Shown: positions 42,126 through 58,241 of the stretch, one piece after another
Position numbering within the stretch: the first letter of the stretch is position 1
How the letters are laid out: the number at the start of each line of letters is the position of its first letter
Assembly: GCA_037783545.1 (NCBI GenBank)
Contig: JBBELK010000368.1
Coordinates: 1,364,001 to 1,428,000 of the forward strand
DNA from: Henricia sp. BOLD:AAB3569
Taxonomy: Eukaryota > Echinodermata > Asteroidea > Spinulosida > Echinasteridae
Length of the DNA: 64,000 nucleotides
Reading direction: 5' to 3'
The notes under the pieces: generated by a model
The model's database searches: none
Seen by the model: only the letters and a program-made list of their open reading frames with translations
What the model was told of the DNA's origin: nothing
Translations under genes and position numbers: made by a program

Positions 42126-42875
42126 TTCTGTTTTGCAATCATATATTCGGTCTTTAAAGTGGTTAATAGACCTAGGACATGTATGTTTTCCTATAGGAGG
42201 CAGCTACGGGGACACGCACATGTAAACAAATAAAATAATAAAAACAATACGTCACTGTTTTGTCTGTTATTATAGACTTTGTTTCAATCAGCTAAATAAG
42301 TTCTGGGAAAAAAAATAACCCACGAATGTTTGTTTGCTTGTTTTAATTTATTTTAGCTCAATTATAAGCGAGCTTGTAATTACAAAGTACTAATGCACCT
42401 ATCAATCGTTTCCCCCTTAGATATTTTACACTATTATTCCACGAATCTGTAAAAAGTTTTATCTTGCAAATGATACATAGGCCTTTACATTATTGGTAGC
42501 GCATGTAGAAATTCAATGCCAAAACAAAAACGAAGACATAACGATTATGTCAACATCATAATTTAAAGTTGTTTTAGTGTCAAAAATGTAAAGTAGGCTA
42601 TACAATGAAACAAAAAGTCAGGAAAAATGCTGTTCGGTGATAATAAATTGCAACAATTATTCGCTTGCACATTGCATTTTCAGAAGTTCTATTATTTTGT
42701 GGTACCATTGTTAGTTGAAGTCAATTTATGAAATGATATATTATGGGCTCACTAATAGCGAAAGATATTTTATTGATATCATTAACAATAGCGTTGCACC
42801 GGCGTGCTCAATTAGGCCACTCGACCGAAAACACAAAAGGGTAGATACGGGCAATTTAAGCTCAAGGCGGTTGCT
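42126..42875. other. Intergenic DNA between genes E and F
   Basis: AT-rich, with no recognised gene or named repeat. Confidence 0.4.
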
Positions 42876-43138
42876 ATGGTGAGACTCGGTCTGCACAGAA
42901 AATGTTTAAAGGTTATAATAAGAAATTCATCGGCGCAACAATTGTCTGTGAGATGCTGCCACGTAGCGCGTACAGCCGCTCAGCGATACCGACGCCAAGG
43001 AGCGCTTGACGGTATTGTTATCTTTTCCGTTCCGCTCAACGGACGAGCGCGTACAAGGACATCGTATGCACGTCTTTACAAAGAAGAGTTAATTACTTTA
43101 AGAACGCACCCTCTCCCCCTCTCTCTCCCCCCCTCCCC

Positions 43139-43668
43139 CAGTGCTGTAGTCAAGACTTTCACTAGGCCATCACAAGGCCCTGCAAGTCCCGACAACTCCA
43201 TGGGTCTAAGTGCTGTAGTCAAGGCTTTCACTAGGCCATCACAAGGCCCTGCAAGTCCTCACAACTCCATGGGTCCAAGTGCTGTAATCAAGGCTTTCAC
43301 TGGGCCATCACAAGGCCCTGCAAGTCCTCACAACTCCATGGGTCTCAGTGCTGTAGTCAAGGCTTTCACTAGGCCATCACAAGGCCCCACAAGTCATCAC
43401 AACTCTATGGTTCTCAGTGCTGTAGTCAAGGCTTTCACTAGGCCATCACAAGGCCCTGCAAGTCCCGACAACTCCATGGGTCTAAGTGCTGTAGTCAAGG
43501 CTTTCACTAGGCCATCACAAGGCCCTGCAAGTCCTCACAACTCCATGGGTCCCAGTGCTGTCGTCGAGGCTTTTACAGGGCCATCACAAGGCCCTGCAAG
43601 TCCTCACAACTCCATGGGTCCCAGTGCTGTCGTCGAGGCTTTTACAGGGCCATCACAAGACCCTGCAA
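43139..43668 (+). repeat. 69-bp minisatellite with a continuous open frame
   Basis: Eight units of 69 bp (23 codons). The frame open from 42876 to 43709 reads SAVVKAFTRPSQGPASP plus NSMGL-type ends in every unit. Unit length divisible by three keeps any open frame open, and the non-repeat ends match no family, so this is more likely a minisatellite than a gene. Confidence 0.85.
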
Positions 43669-44562
43669 GTCCTCCTGTTGTACTTTTAGATACTGTGACT
43701 TGTGTGTAGAACCATTACTTTAGTTGGCAAATTAATATTAAAAGGTGACGTGTGCACTTCGGCTCTGTTTCATTGTTGTCTATTGATGTGAAGTATATTG
43801 GTGGGAAGATCGATACAGTTATATTAAATTAAAGTCGAAGGTTTCAAATTAATTTCGATCGGTTGATTGCCGGAAATGGTTACCATGGAAACGCCGCATG
43901 AATACCCAGGGTAATAAAATGTTAAGGGGACCATTTGCATCCCCCCGAATTTTGACAAGACAAATGGCAAATTCTATGGATATTTCCAATTTTTAATTTC
44001 TCATATTTCATCTTCAAGATCAATAATCGAAGAGGCAAATTAAGCTGGCTTCCCACTGTGCGATTTTTGCCACGAATTTCCAACGATTAGGTTCGATTTG
44101 GTGAGATTACCAGAGACTGTCTATAAACTCTATACACAATCGTACCAAATTGTACCTAATCGTTGGAAATTCGTGTCAAAAATCGAGGCCCGCTTAAGTC
44201 TGGAAATATCATTTTTAGACCCAAAGCAAAATTTGCTGCATTTCCAAAGAATTATTAAAAAGTTTGGCAAAATAATAAAAATCGTTGCTGTATGCACATA
44301 TCCATTCAAAACTTTGGAAAGATTACCATGCACGGACACCCCCTGAGAACCCATGCGCTAAACCTATGGGACAACTGTAAAACAAATTATAAGTTTTACC
44401 TCAGTAAATTCATAACACTTTTCCCTCCTAATTTTGGGTTTTATTATCAAACTGTAACATTTTTACATGGTTTATATGTCATAATGAAAATCCTGGGTGT
44501 CCGTGCATGGTAATGAACCCAATGAGGATCCATGAAACTAATGCAGTGTCTATTTATTCTTG

Positions 44563-45388
44563 GGTTTCACTTGGCTTGACAACGGTTGCTATCCGCCATT
44601 ACTGTGTCTATACTATTGCACGCCAAAGCGAACATAATTAAACACTGATAATTTAATGTTGACGCAAATGTTCGCAAATGTTGTGCAAGAAAAAAAAAGG
44701 TTGGCATGACTTTTAAATGTTGATGGACTGTTTGCAAACCGGCATACGGTGCTTTCGTGCTTTTGTTGGCAAGTTTTTAAAAATGTTGAGACTTGTTTTT
44801 CAGGGTTGATGGCAAAATTATCGGTGTTGAATTATTTCGCTTTGGCGTGCCATAGTATGGACACAGTATAGTTATGACGGTAATATGGCACGCCAAAGCG
44901 GAAATAATTTAACAATAGTTTCAATCAGTCTATCAACGCTAACCTTTTTTTTCTTACGCAACATTTGCGAAAATCATGTAGCGTCAACATTAAATTATCA
45001 GTGTTTAATTATTTTTTGCTTTGGCGTGCCATAGTATGAACACAGTAATGGCGGAAAGAAACCGGTTGTCAACATCGAATAATACACTGGATGAAGTATG
45101 CAATAGCAGTTGGCTAAACGAGAATTGAAGCCACGCGCCGGCCGCCATTGTACCCCACGAACAATGCTTGGCCTAGACTGCTCCCCGGTCCATGCGATCG
45201 CTTGCATTCCACTTAACACATGTAGACCATGATGTAGACAAGTGAAGACAGTATGACCAGTCTATGCAAGGCATTGTATTTGGCGGGGTACAATGGCGGA
45301 CGGTGGCTTCAATTTTAGACGTCGTTGCCTTATCCAGTGTATATATATCGATGGTTGTCAAGCCAAATGAAACCCAAGAATAATGCCT
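44563..45388. mobile_element. 825-bp inverted-repeat transposon with nested element
   Basis: Ends ATTCTTGGGTTTCACTTGGC in inverted orientation. Near-terminal GGCACGCCAAAGC blocks recur. 45076-45343 is an insertion of the 25824-26064 family. Partial relatives at 23655-23990 and 28618-28740. Confidence 0.7.
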
Positions 45389-45685
45389 TTGCATAAAATT
45401 CTTGCTTTTGGTGCAAGAATTTGAAGCAAATAAAAACTTGATGCAAATCTAATTGTAGCTTTTTTTCGAAATACAGTGTATTCTTTTAAGATTTTTAATT
45501 TTTAAAATTCACACAGAACAAATTATACAGCCTGAAACTATGTCCTCACTTTACATAAACAAACATTTATGCATAAAATTTATAAACATTACTAACTATA
45601 AAATTAAAAGCAAAGTTCAAAGTCTTTTTACAAGCAAAATTTGTTTTCACTGCGATTTATTTCTTTAGACTTTCATAGAGTCTAT

Positions 45686-46028
45686 TTAAAGGAGCGTGTC
45701 CGGATCACCTTTTTGAAACCCAATTTCCCATGGATGTTGAGATTTTGATACCATATCATTTGTCACATTTATCTCATTACCATTCTGAAATTTCGCGCTC
45801 TCTATTCGTATATCGTCAAAAAAAAATACCGATGTTTTGTAAATTAATTTATCCGGTTCCATAAAGCAGTGCAGTGATTACACCAACCTTTTTGCTTCCA
45901 CATCCAAATTGGAGATTGCAAGTTTCCTGTTGTCTTCCCATGGATAGTATTTTGGGGAGGTATTTTATATTGATTGTTAGGTTAGAACGAAATTCATTTT
46001 CTGGAAAAATCTGAACACGCTTCTTTAA
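45686..46028 (+). mobile_element. GGAGCGTGTCC family, full copy below gene F
   Basis: 343 bp with TTAA at each end. It ends 47 bp from the gene F stop codon, so it may lie in the 3' UTR. Confidence 0.65.
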
Positions 46029-46074
46029 CTAAGCTTTATATTCATAAACGACATTGGCATTATTTATCAGTAGT

Positions 46075-50383
<4,309 letters not shown>

Positions 50384-50563
50384 TTTTGTTGATTTGACGA
50401 GTTAAAATTCCCAGGAATTTTAAAAATTGTCTCGCAAAGCGGCGCTTGTTTGATCTAGGCGAGAACCGGTTTAAAGACGGGAGTCGGCAGTGCGTATATT
50501 TGCGCCTCATCGAAAACCAGCGGTATTATCAACTCATCCCACGTGACTACGTGCTGGCAGCTG

Positions 50564-50568
50564 ATTGG
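50564..50568 (-). promoter_or_regulatory. CCAAT box of gene F promoter
   Basis: CCAAT on the minus strand in GACCAATCAGCTGCCAGC, about 183 bp upstream of the ATG. Position and flanks are conserved with gene E. Confidence 0.6.
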
Positions 50569-50599
50569 TCGAGGTTGGAAGCCGATAAAATGGCTTCAG

Positions 50600-50613
50600 G
50601 TTGCCATGGTTTC
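50600..50613 (-). promoter_or_regulatory. RFX-type X-box of gene F promoter
   Basis: Minus-strand GAAACCATGGCAAC, one base off the gene E site (GTAACCATGGCAAC). It lies about 220 bp upstream of the ATG, next to a shared AAAATGGCTTC block. The right half-site is intact and the left half-site is weakened. Confidence 0.5.
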
Positions 50614-50639
50614 TGCCAGCGTTTACTGTGAAATTATAA

Positions 50640-52050
50640 TTCAACTCGATACCAAGCGGTGCCGTTTTAATCTTTTATGATATAGTAATTGGTATAGATA
50701 ATCAAGGATTTTAATATTTCAGCGTGCGGCAAGCTTTTCTGCCCGTCTGATGTTGCGCATGGTTTCAATTGCTCGAGGCTTAAATTTATTCCGAGAGCAA
50801 ATTCGACAGAGAAATTCTTTTTGTTTTGACAAAGCTGTACTGACACGAAGTCAAAACCGATTTTATTTTTACAAAAGGGCTTTTGAAAGCAATACGCTTG
50901 TTTTCAAGCCCTAGTGCTTAAAAATCGTGACCAAATTCCAACATTGAACTTGGGGTATAGCGTGGAGGGGAAGACCGGTTTTGCTTTCGTATACATGTAA
51001 AAAACAAAGTGTCATTGAAAAAATGTTGTATGACAACATAAAGCCTGTTTTAAAAGACATATTACATGATTGGAAAACTTTTAAAAACAGGAACAACAGC
51101 ATTACATAACTAAAGAATAATGTTGATAAACTGCCTTGTAGAAATTTCAGTAATACTTCAGAAACGAGCTTGACGTTGCTCGTCATTTGACGAGCCTGCG
51201 TCTTTAACTAATATGCATGGCGGTCTGCAAGGATCGAATTCGTGACGACTGTTGCATGCGCATCAAGTGTTGCCCTTGACTTTCAGTTGCCCGATTTCCC
51301 TGTTCAGCGGAACGGCGACAGAACAATGCCGTGTGAGGCCGCCTGGCAACGGCACCGCTGTTGGCTCGATTAGCTACATCGCGGCGTCTCGCAAACAATG
51401 CACGGGTGACCTATTATAGCCTTGTATATTTTGCCATAGTAACCACATTGACTGAAAATTGTGATCTTTATAACCGTGGTACGAAGCTCATTACCAAGAA
51501 CCATTATTAGTATGCAGCATCCATTTGCATCAAAGCTGTATAATATATTATACCTATAAAGACAGAGGCTCGTAAGGTTGCACGCCAGTAAATAGGGCTC
51601 CCATAGGAACCAATGCTAAATGCCCTATTTTCAAAAATCATTTAAAAATACTCACAACTCTCTCAGCTTCTCAGGACAACAACCAGGATACTCACTGATT
51701 TCTCATCTTTTCAATTCTGTTCAAGTGGGGGTAATCCGTCACTTTTATTCCCTAATTTCCACTTGAAACAAAACTACTCCTACAAGTAGTGAAACTTGCT
51801 AATCAGACCTGCATACATTTTGGAACAAAGGCACATACGCTACTGGGCAAAATAGGGCCACTTTTAGGAGCTAGTGTCTAAAACGTTTATAGTTGGAAGA
51901 AAAAAATACCCCACATCGCGACGATAGTCATATTCTACACAAGACCCCACTCGTTCAGCTCGCAACTCTCCCTAATAAAGAAGAAATTGAGGGGATACAC
52001 AATATTCATGAGCTCGGCGCACAGATCTATGCCTATTTACTTGGGTGCAC
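50640..52050. other. Intergenic DNA upstream of gene F
   Basis: One partial high-copy repeat (51040-51160, minus). Nothing else recognised. Confidence 0.4.
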
Positions 52051-52052
52051 CC

Positions 52053-52169
52053 GTAAGCAATGCGCACCCGCCAAATTCGTGCCACGAAATACGCAGCTCC
52101 ATAGCAAAGGCATATGGAGCTGCGTATTTCGTGGCGCGCGCGCATTGCTGACGAGCCTCTGCCCTTTAA
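52053..52169. mobile_element. GC-rich palindromic MITE, rightmost copy
   Basis: Foldback with slightly shorter arms. The right arm has lost the AATTTGG segment. Confidence 0.65.
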
Positions 52170-53619
52170 CACAAATTCCACATTAATTATGCCCAGTGTG
52201 TCTGAGCTGCAGTTTCGGATCCATTGTTATGACCATTTTCTATAATAATGTATTGATTCTAGTGAAGCATGACAATGTAGATAGACGCGGTATTTATGAT
52301 AATGCTTTTGGGACGCCTTCGAGGTTACGGTGTATTCATTTAGTGGTTACTTTTAAAATTACAAATTTGGCATCAGGTATATATGATATATACTGTTACC
52401 ATTTTAGTTTTTCGACTTTGATTAAAGCTCAATACATCATTTGCAATTACCCAATTTTTCATGAGTTGACAAGAAAAACCTTACTCAAAGTGTTGATAGC
52501 AATGATAACAAACACCACATGAATTTATTTCCGTCAAAAATGGTATTTCATGTTGGAAATTGACAACCGAAGGCGGGTTTCTAAAAAAGTCCCGTGTACA
52601 CAAAATCCGTATATATATTTTCAAGGTTTTCTAAAGCACTGATGCATCTAGCTAAAATTTCTTCAGGCTAGTTTACCAACATTCTTCCTTAGATATGTTA
52701 CACTCTTGCGAATGATACATATAGGGCCTTTAATAGACGGCCTGATATTAATTTAGTGATTACTTTTAAAGGCAGTATACATCATTGGTAATTGGTAATA
52801 AACATGGTGACCGTAGAAAACCTCCCCTAAAATGGTTTTGTCTGAAGTGCTATAGTCTTTGAGAAATGAGTAAAACAATTTTCGTCTCATGAGTGTGAAT
52901 GAATTGTCAAAAAACGATGCATATATTTTTCACGTTTTCTAAAGTATTACTGCATCTATGTGGCTGAAATTTCTTCAAGGCAGTTTATCAACATTATTCT
53001 TTAGTTATGTAATGTTGTTGTTCATGGAATTCTTAAAAACGTTAATGACGTGTAATGGCTTTTAAAAAATAAACTATTTTGTCCAAAGTCGATTCATTTC
53101 TAAAACCTCTTTAGTGTCCAAAAACAATGATGGTGTTCAAGTCACGTATACACGTATAAATAATGCATAGCTCATTTTGCAAAATTGTGAACTATTTTCT
53201 AAACGAATATCGAAAATTCATGACAAATTTGAAAACCTGTTTAGTGACACCTCATTTTAAATGGGAAAAATATCAATATTTGTATCCCTACACCCATGCC
53301 TTGTGCGTACGTGTTCGCAACAGTTTTGTTGTAATAGTGACGTGGTCCTTTGATGATTAAATGTTGGGCTTAATTATCCTTGGTCAACGCCCATTAATTA
53401 CTTAGGCCTTGTATTTTACGATCGCAAAACCACTCTTCCAATTAGATGCCAGCATCTTGACTGGGAGTCGTTGTACTGTTGACGACGGGGGGAAATGAAG
53501 GTCGTTTTTGTTCGAAGTACCCATCGATAGAAGTACCCGGTAGATGTCGAAGGTCATATATGAGATCGAGGATGACCGTGCGTTCCCGCGTGTAAAGTGC
53601 TGTTAATTAGACTACAGCG

Positions 53620-54125
53620 CGTAACATTTGCGAAACGCTGGTGCCCATAATAATATTCTTCACTTTCAAACGGAGGTGCATTTTTAGGAAGTCGCATACT
53701 ATGCTCTTATTGCTACGTGGTGCACACCATTGCCTGGCAATCAACAGTCTGGTTGTTTTATGTAATTCTCCCCTACGGGGAACAAGGTATTGATTCTGTA
53801 CTTCACACCTGCCGCGTGCACCACATAGCAACAACAAATTTGTCTGGTCAAGTGGATACAAAATGTGCATGTGAAAGCCTTTTGCACATTTCATGCACAT
53901 GAAATAGCGTCTGGTGTACTGACGTACTTCCTTTAACATGCACACTTAGTATTCACTTGACCAGACTAAATTTGTGTTGATATGAGGTGCACGCGGCAGT
54001 GTAAAGTACAGAATCAATACCATGTTCACCGTTGGAGAGAATGGCATAAAGCAACCAGACTGTTGGTTGCTATAGGCATTGTCGTGCACCACGTAGCAAC
54101 AACAGCATAGTATGTGACTTTATTA
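53620..54125. repeat. 500-bp inverted repeat
   Basis: Two long imperfect arms meeting near 53885, ending at CATACTATGCTNTTNTTGCT and complement. The left arm matches 23420-23655. Confidence 0.7.
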
Positions 54126-54339
54126 GTAGAAACAGTCTTAAAGTCCCAATACATCATTAGCAATTACCCAAAATTTTACTTCACGAGTTGACAAGAAAAA
54201 CCCGACTAAAAGTGTCGATAGCAATGGTAACAAACATGGTACCTTTGTGGGAGAAATTGCAAACTAAAGGTTTTTTTTTTGAGTTTTTACCATTCATTCA
54301 ACATTCATTCAAAAAATAACTGGATTTTTCAGGTTTTCT

Positions 54340-54635
54340 ATGTATGGAGACATGGTATAGTGGATAGCGTGTCGGACTTTCGGTCGACGGTTCAAAACCT
54401 GCATTTGCACCGCGTTGTGTCCTTGGACAAGACACTTCACTCCACGTTGTCTCTCTCCAGTGTATAAATGGGTACCAGCAAATACGGTTGGGGAACCCAA
54501 CTAGTTGCTGGGGGTAGACCTGCGATGGACTGGCATCCCATCCAGGAGAAGTACATGTACCATTGCTCCTAGTCACTCCATGCCACGGAAACCGGGGACG
54601 AGTACCGGCCGTATGAGCCAATATTGGCTTGTAAT
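54340..54635 (+). mobile_element. tRNA-derived SINE inside a dispersed repeat
   Basis: Head GGTATAGTGGATAGCGTGTC with B-box-like GACGGTTCAAAACC, then a body with TGTCCTTGGACAAGACACTT and GGACTGGCATCCCATCCAGG. It splits a copy of the 41820-42125 family. Confidence 0.7.
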
Positions 54636-54911
54636 GGCTGAAATTTCTACAAGGCAGTTTTATCAACATACGCTTGTAATCAAAGGTGGAAATAACGCAG
54701 CTTTTAACAATTTATCTTTAACCACTCTTTTCCGATGCGCGCAACGGCAAATTAAAAATATTTTCGGAGCACAAATAAAATATGCTTTTAACATTTTCCA
54801 CGGTGTTCGTTTACTTAACACGAAGGTATCGGAACATAATTCCCCACCTTTTAAAAATGAGCCGAGGCTTAATACGTTTTAAAGCTTTTAAAAAAAGTTA
54901 AACCAACTCAC

Positions 54912-54914
54912 CAT
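54912..54914 (-). other. Orphan alpha-tubulin-like ATG exon
   Basis: Minus-strand TGTCAAAATGGTGAGTTGG has the same ATG plus GTGAGT donor context as the exon 1 sites of genes B, E and F. No alpha-tubulin exon 2 lies between it and gene F exon 1. It may be a distal alternative first exon for gene F, the remnant of a lost gene copy, or chance. Confidence 0.3.
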
Positions 54915-55063
54915 TTTGACAGAAAACAGCAGGAAAAACTAGAAAAGTGACCACAAAACTAATCGGGCAGACGATGACAATGTACGCCCCGCAAAATAAA
55001 ATGGCAGTAAATTATTAATACCCTGCTATTTACTGATACATATATCCGGGTATCGTTGTCGTC

Positions 55064-55612
55064 GTTAAAGGTCCATATCATTTGCAATATGAAACATTTT
55101 ACGGAATCCTGGAATACAGGCATAACTAGCCCGAATGCCTTTGGCCGTACATATCTTATGTGTGACGGCAGAGCGGTGGACCTTTCCCAGCGGCCGGACT
55201 TTTTTTCTCGCGAATTTGCTACATACTTTGAGCGAGATTTTCCTCTCACCCAGGACAGAGATTTCTAAAGTTAAAGTACCTACACATATAGAGGAACTCA
55301 TATATTTTCCAAAACACGTTCCCTTATTCAGAAATCTTCATCCATCTGGCCAAGAGGCGACGATCATTCTGCAAGTTCCAGACATATTGTTCCTCCATTT
55401 TCGTTTCAAAAATGGCGGCGGCCTTCTGGGCGTGTTGTAATGCTATGCGCCCAAAAAAGTCCGGCCGCTGGGCAAGGTCAAGCGCTCTGGTTGTCACACA
55501 TATAAGATGTGTGCGGCTAAAGGTATTCGGGCTAGGGCATAACATAATATGGACAAATGTTTGTAAACTAGTCTGCAGAAAATACCATGCATTCAGAAAC
55601 TCTCTCTTTCGG
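55064..55612. repeat. Diverged 550-bp inverted repeat
   Basis: Left arm has GTCCATATCATTTGCAATATG and CAGCGGCCGGACTTTTTT. The right arm has the complements AAAAAAGTCCGGCCGCTG and a diverged terminal part. Arms are roughly 150-170 bp. Confidence 0.55.
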
Positions 55613-57171
55613 GAGATGTGTGGTTCTGAAAAGAACACATGTCGTGTTTGTTACCGTTGCTATCAACACTTTGAGTAGTGTTTTTCATTTTTTAATTTAT
55701 GAAGTAAAATTTGAGGTTATTGAAGATAATGCCCTTTAAGAGTCACTTACATTTCGTTCGAAAATACTTTTCTTGAATATTCATTAAATGTCATTATAAT
55801 TCAATAAACAGATGTTAAGTTCTGACGCAAGCTCATATTGTGGCATACAATGGTAGTTTTGTTAATTGATTATTTTTGTCTGACGAAACAAAATCGGTTT
55901 TTTTTTTCTCTTTTGCCGCTTGGCTGCATTCTGAATATTTTTGAATAATATGCCTCGGAAAAATCAAATTAGCGAATACCCAAATGGTATTAGAGGATCT
56001 AGATTTGTGTAGAATTTCCCCTTTTTTGTGATTTTTGTCAAACGAATGATCCTTCAGTTCCGATCTGATAATTTTAAAGATAGAATTAATGGTTGGTAAA
56101 CTGTTAAAACGGCGTTATTTCCACTCGCATTTAAAATTCAGCAACATTGATGCAGTAATACTTCAGAAAACATGAAAAATCCATTTAAGGTTTTTGTGTG
56201 TGAATGGATGGTACAAAAAGTTGTCTGTAGGCAACTTTTAATTAAAAAAACACCTTCAGTTGGCAATTTCTCCCACAAAGGTACCATTTTACACGAAAAA
56301 AATGTGGTGTTTGTTACCATTGCTATTAACACTTTTAGTCAGGTTTTTCTTGTCAACTCGTGAAGTAAAATGTTGGGTAAATACAAATGATGTAATTGGG
56401 GCTTTAAAGGCCAGTGTATCATTTGCAATGACCCCAAAAAGTAATCGACGAGTTTACAGGGGAAAAGTTCTGAAAGTAAAGATTGAATTAATAGCATCTA
56501 CCCAATGAAAGGTTTCCGCTCAAAATAATCTAATTTTACCAGAAAATAATCCGTAAAGATGAAATTATTTAGATCGTTTGCAAACGATTTACTTATTTTT
56601 GGTTCGCATCTACGCGGTCCAAAATGCATGGGCGCTTATGGATCGCGCGCACACGCAGTATATGATGTGCGCTACAGAGTGCATGACGCAAGCCACATAG
56701 TACCCGATCAACTGAGAACGAATATTTGAAACACCCCGCCAAGACCAGGAAAACGCATATGGATTTTCATGTTATTTTTTAAAACGTGGTACATTTGACA
56801 AAGCAGAAATTTCTTCGATTGAGTTTGTTGATGTCTTTCTTTTGATTTATAATGGTTTTATTCGCAGAATCGCTCAAAAACAGATCATCTACATGCCTTT
56901 AAACGAACGCTAATGGTATGTTTTGTTAATTGATACTTTTTTTTCAGGGCAGGAATAAATATTTATTTTGTTCCTTGAGACTAGGCTGCATCCTTTATAA
57001 TTTTTCATAATTTGCCTCAGAAAAATCAAATTTGCTAAGGCTCCAGGTTTGTGTAGCATTTTTCCTTTTTTGTGGTTTTTATCAACAATTCTTTCAGTTT
57101 CGACCTGACAATTTTAAATTGGTACGAACTCTCAATTTTGACAGCTAAGACAACAAAAAAGCGCAACATCT

Positions 57172-57290
57172 GGTATGGTGCCTAATCACCATTGAAATGA
57201 AACAACCAAACTTGCGATGAGAGAAAAATCGTAAGGGCCTTATATCGGGACTCGAACCCGAGACCTCTCACTCACAGCGAAAAGCCATCA
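57172..57290 (+). repeat. tRNA-like repeat relative
   Basis: Shares GTATGGTGCCTAATCACCAT and a GACTCGAACCC T-arm with the 13165-13300 repeat in the opposite order. Not a functional tRNA. Confidence 0.5.
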
Positions 57291-57571
57291 GAATTCACAG
57301 ACCTATTCCAGATTTAATGGGATTTTAATTTTTTTAGAAAACCAAAAAAATACTCCATGTCTAGAAATCTGATGGGACCTATGGCTCCACATTGGTCTAC
57401 ATAATAGGGTCTGTGGAAACTGTGAAAACTTTGTTTTAATTGATAACAAAATAAACAGAACATTTTTTTTTTTAGGGGCTGTTCAGAGACTGAATGTTCA
57501 GTCGTGCAATGCACTGGTGAATAGCTTATTTGAAAAACAAACTTTACAGCGTTTATGAGGCATAGAAAGAC

Positions 57572-57852
57572 CAGGGCCCAATTTCATAGAGCTGTTTAAC
57601 AGCCCATTTCCCGTTAACCGAGCGTCAGGCTATTTCATAGACATCGTTAACGGTAAGCAACTGAAAACCTGCCTTAACTGCAGAGCAAAATTTTGCTTAA
57701 GATAGTGACGCAACAATGGCGGTTTCCAAGCACGCGCATGCTTAAGCACGCCGCGGCCGTGAAATAGCCTTAACGTTAGCACAACTTTTCTGCTACAGTA
57801 AGCACACATTTTCTGCTAGCGCTTATTAAAGCAGCTCTATGAAATTGACAGA
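57572..57852. mobile_element. Inverted-repeat element (CAATTTCATAGAGCTG)
   Basis: 280 bp with ends CCAATTTCATAGAGCTG and, inverted, CAGCTCTATGAAATTG. A single arm recurs at 37538-37590. Confidence 0.65.
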
Positions 57853-58241
57853 AATTCATGACAGAATTCCTTGCCCAAGGACACTAACACCATGGACGTA
57901 ACCCACAACCTGTAAAAATAGAGCAGGTTTTGAGTTTGATACACAAGACTATTTCGTCATGGTACTTCACATGGGCGTAGGCTGGTTTTGGCCTGGGGAT
58001 GTGATTTTCATGAAAGTGGAACGGTGATCGGTCTTGGCCCGCCAAAAGTCTTAGATATTTCCTCCGAGACCCATCGAGAAGACCACAACAACAATATAAA
58101 TTTCACACTTCTGAAGCATTCGCATAAAGACCAGTTGAACTTGATTCGATAGCACGACACCGTTTCAGACAACTCCACTCAAGACATCTCGACTTATTAG
58201 TCTGTATTATTACCCCATTAAACATTGGAAGTCGAGTTGTC

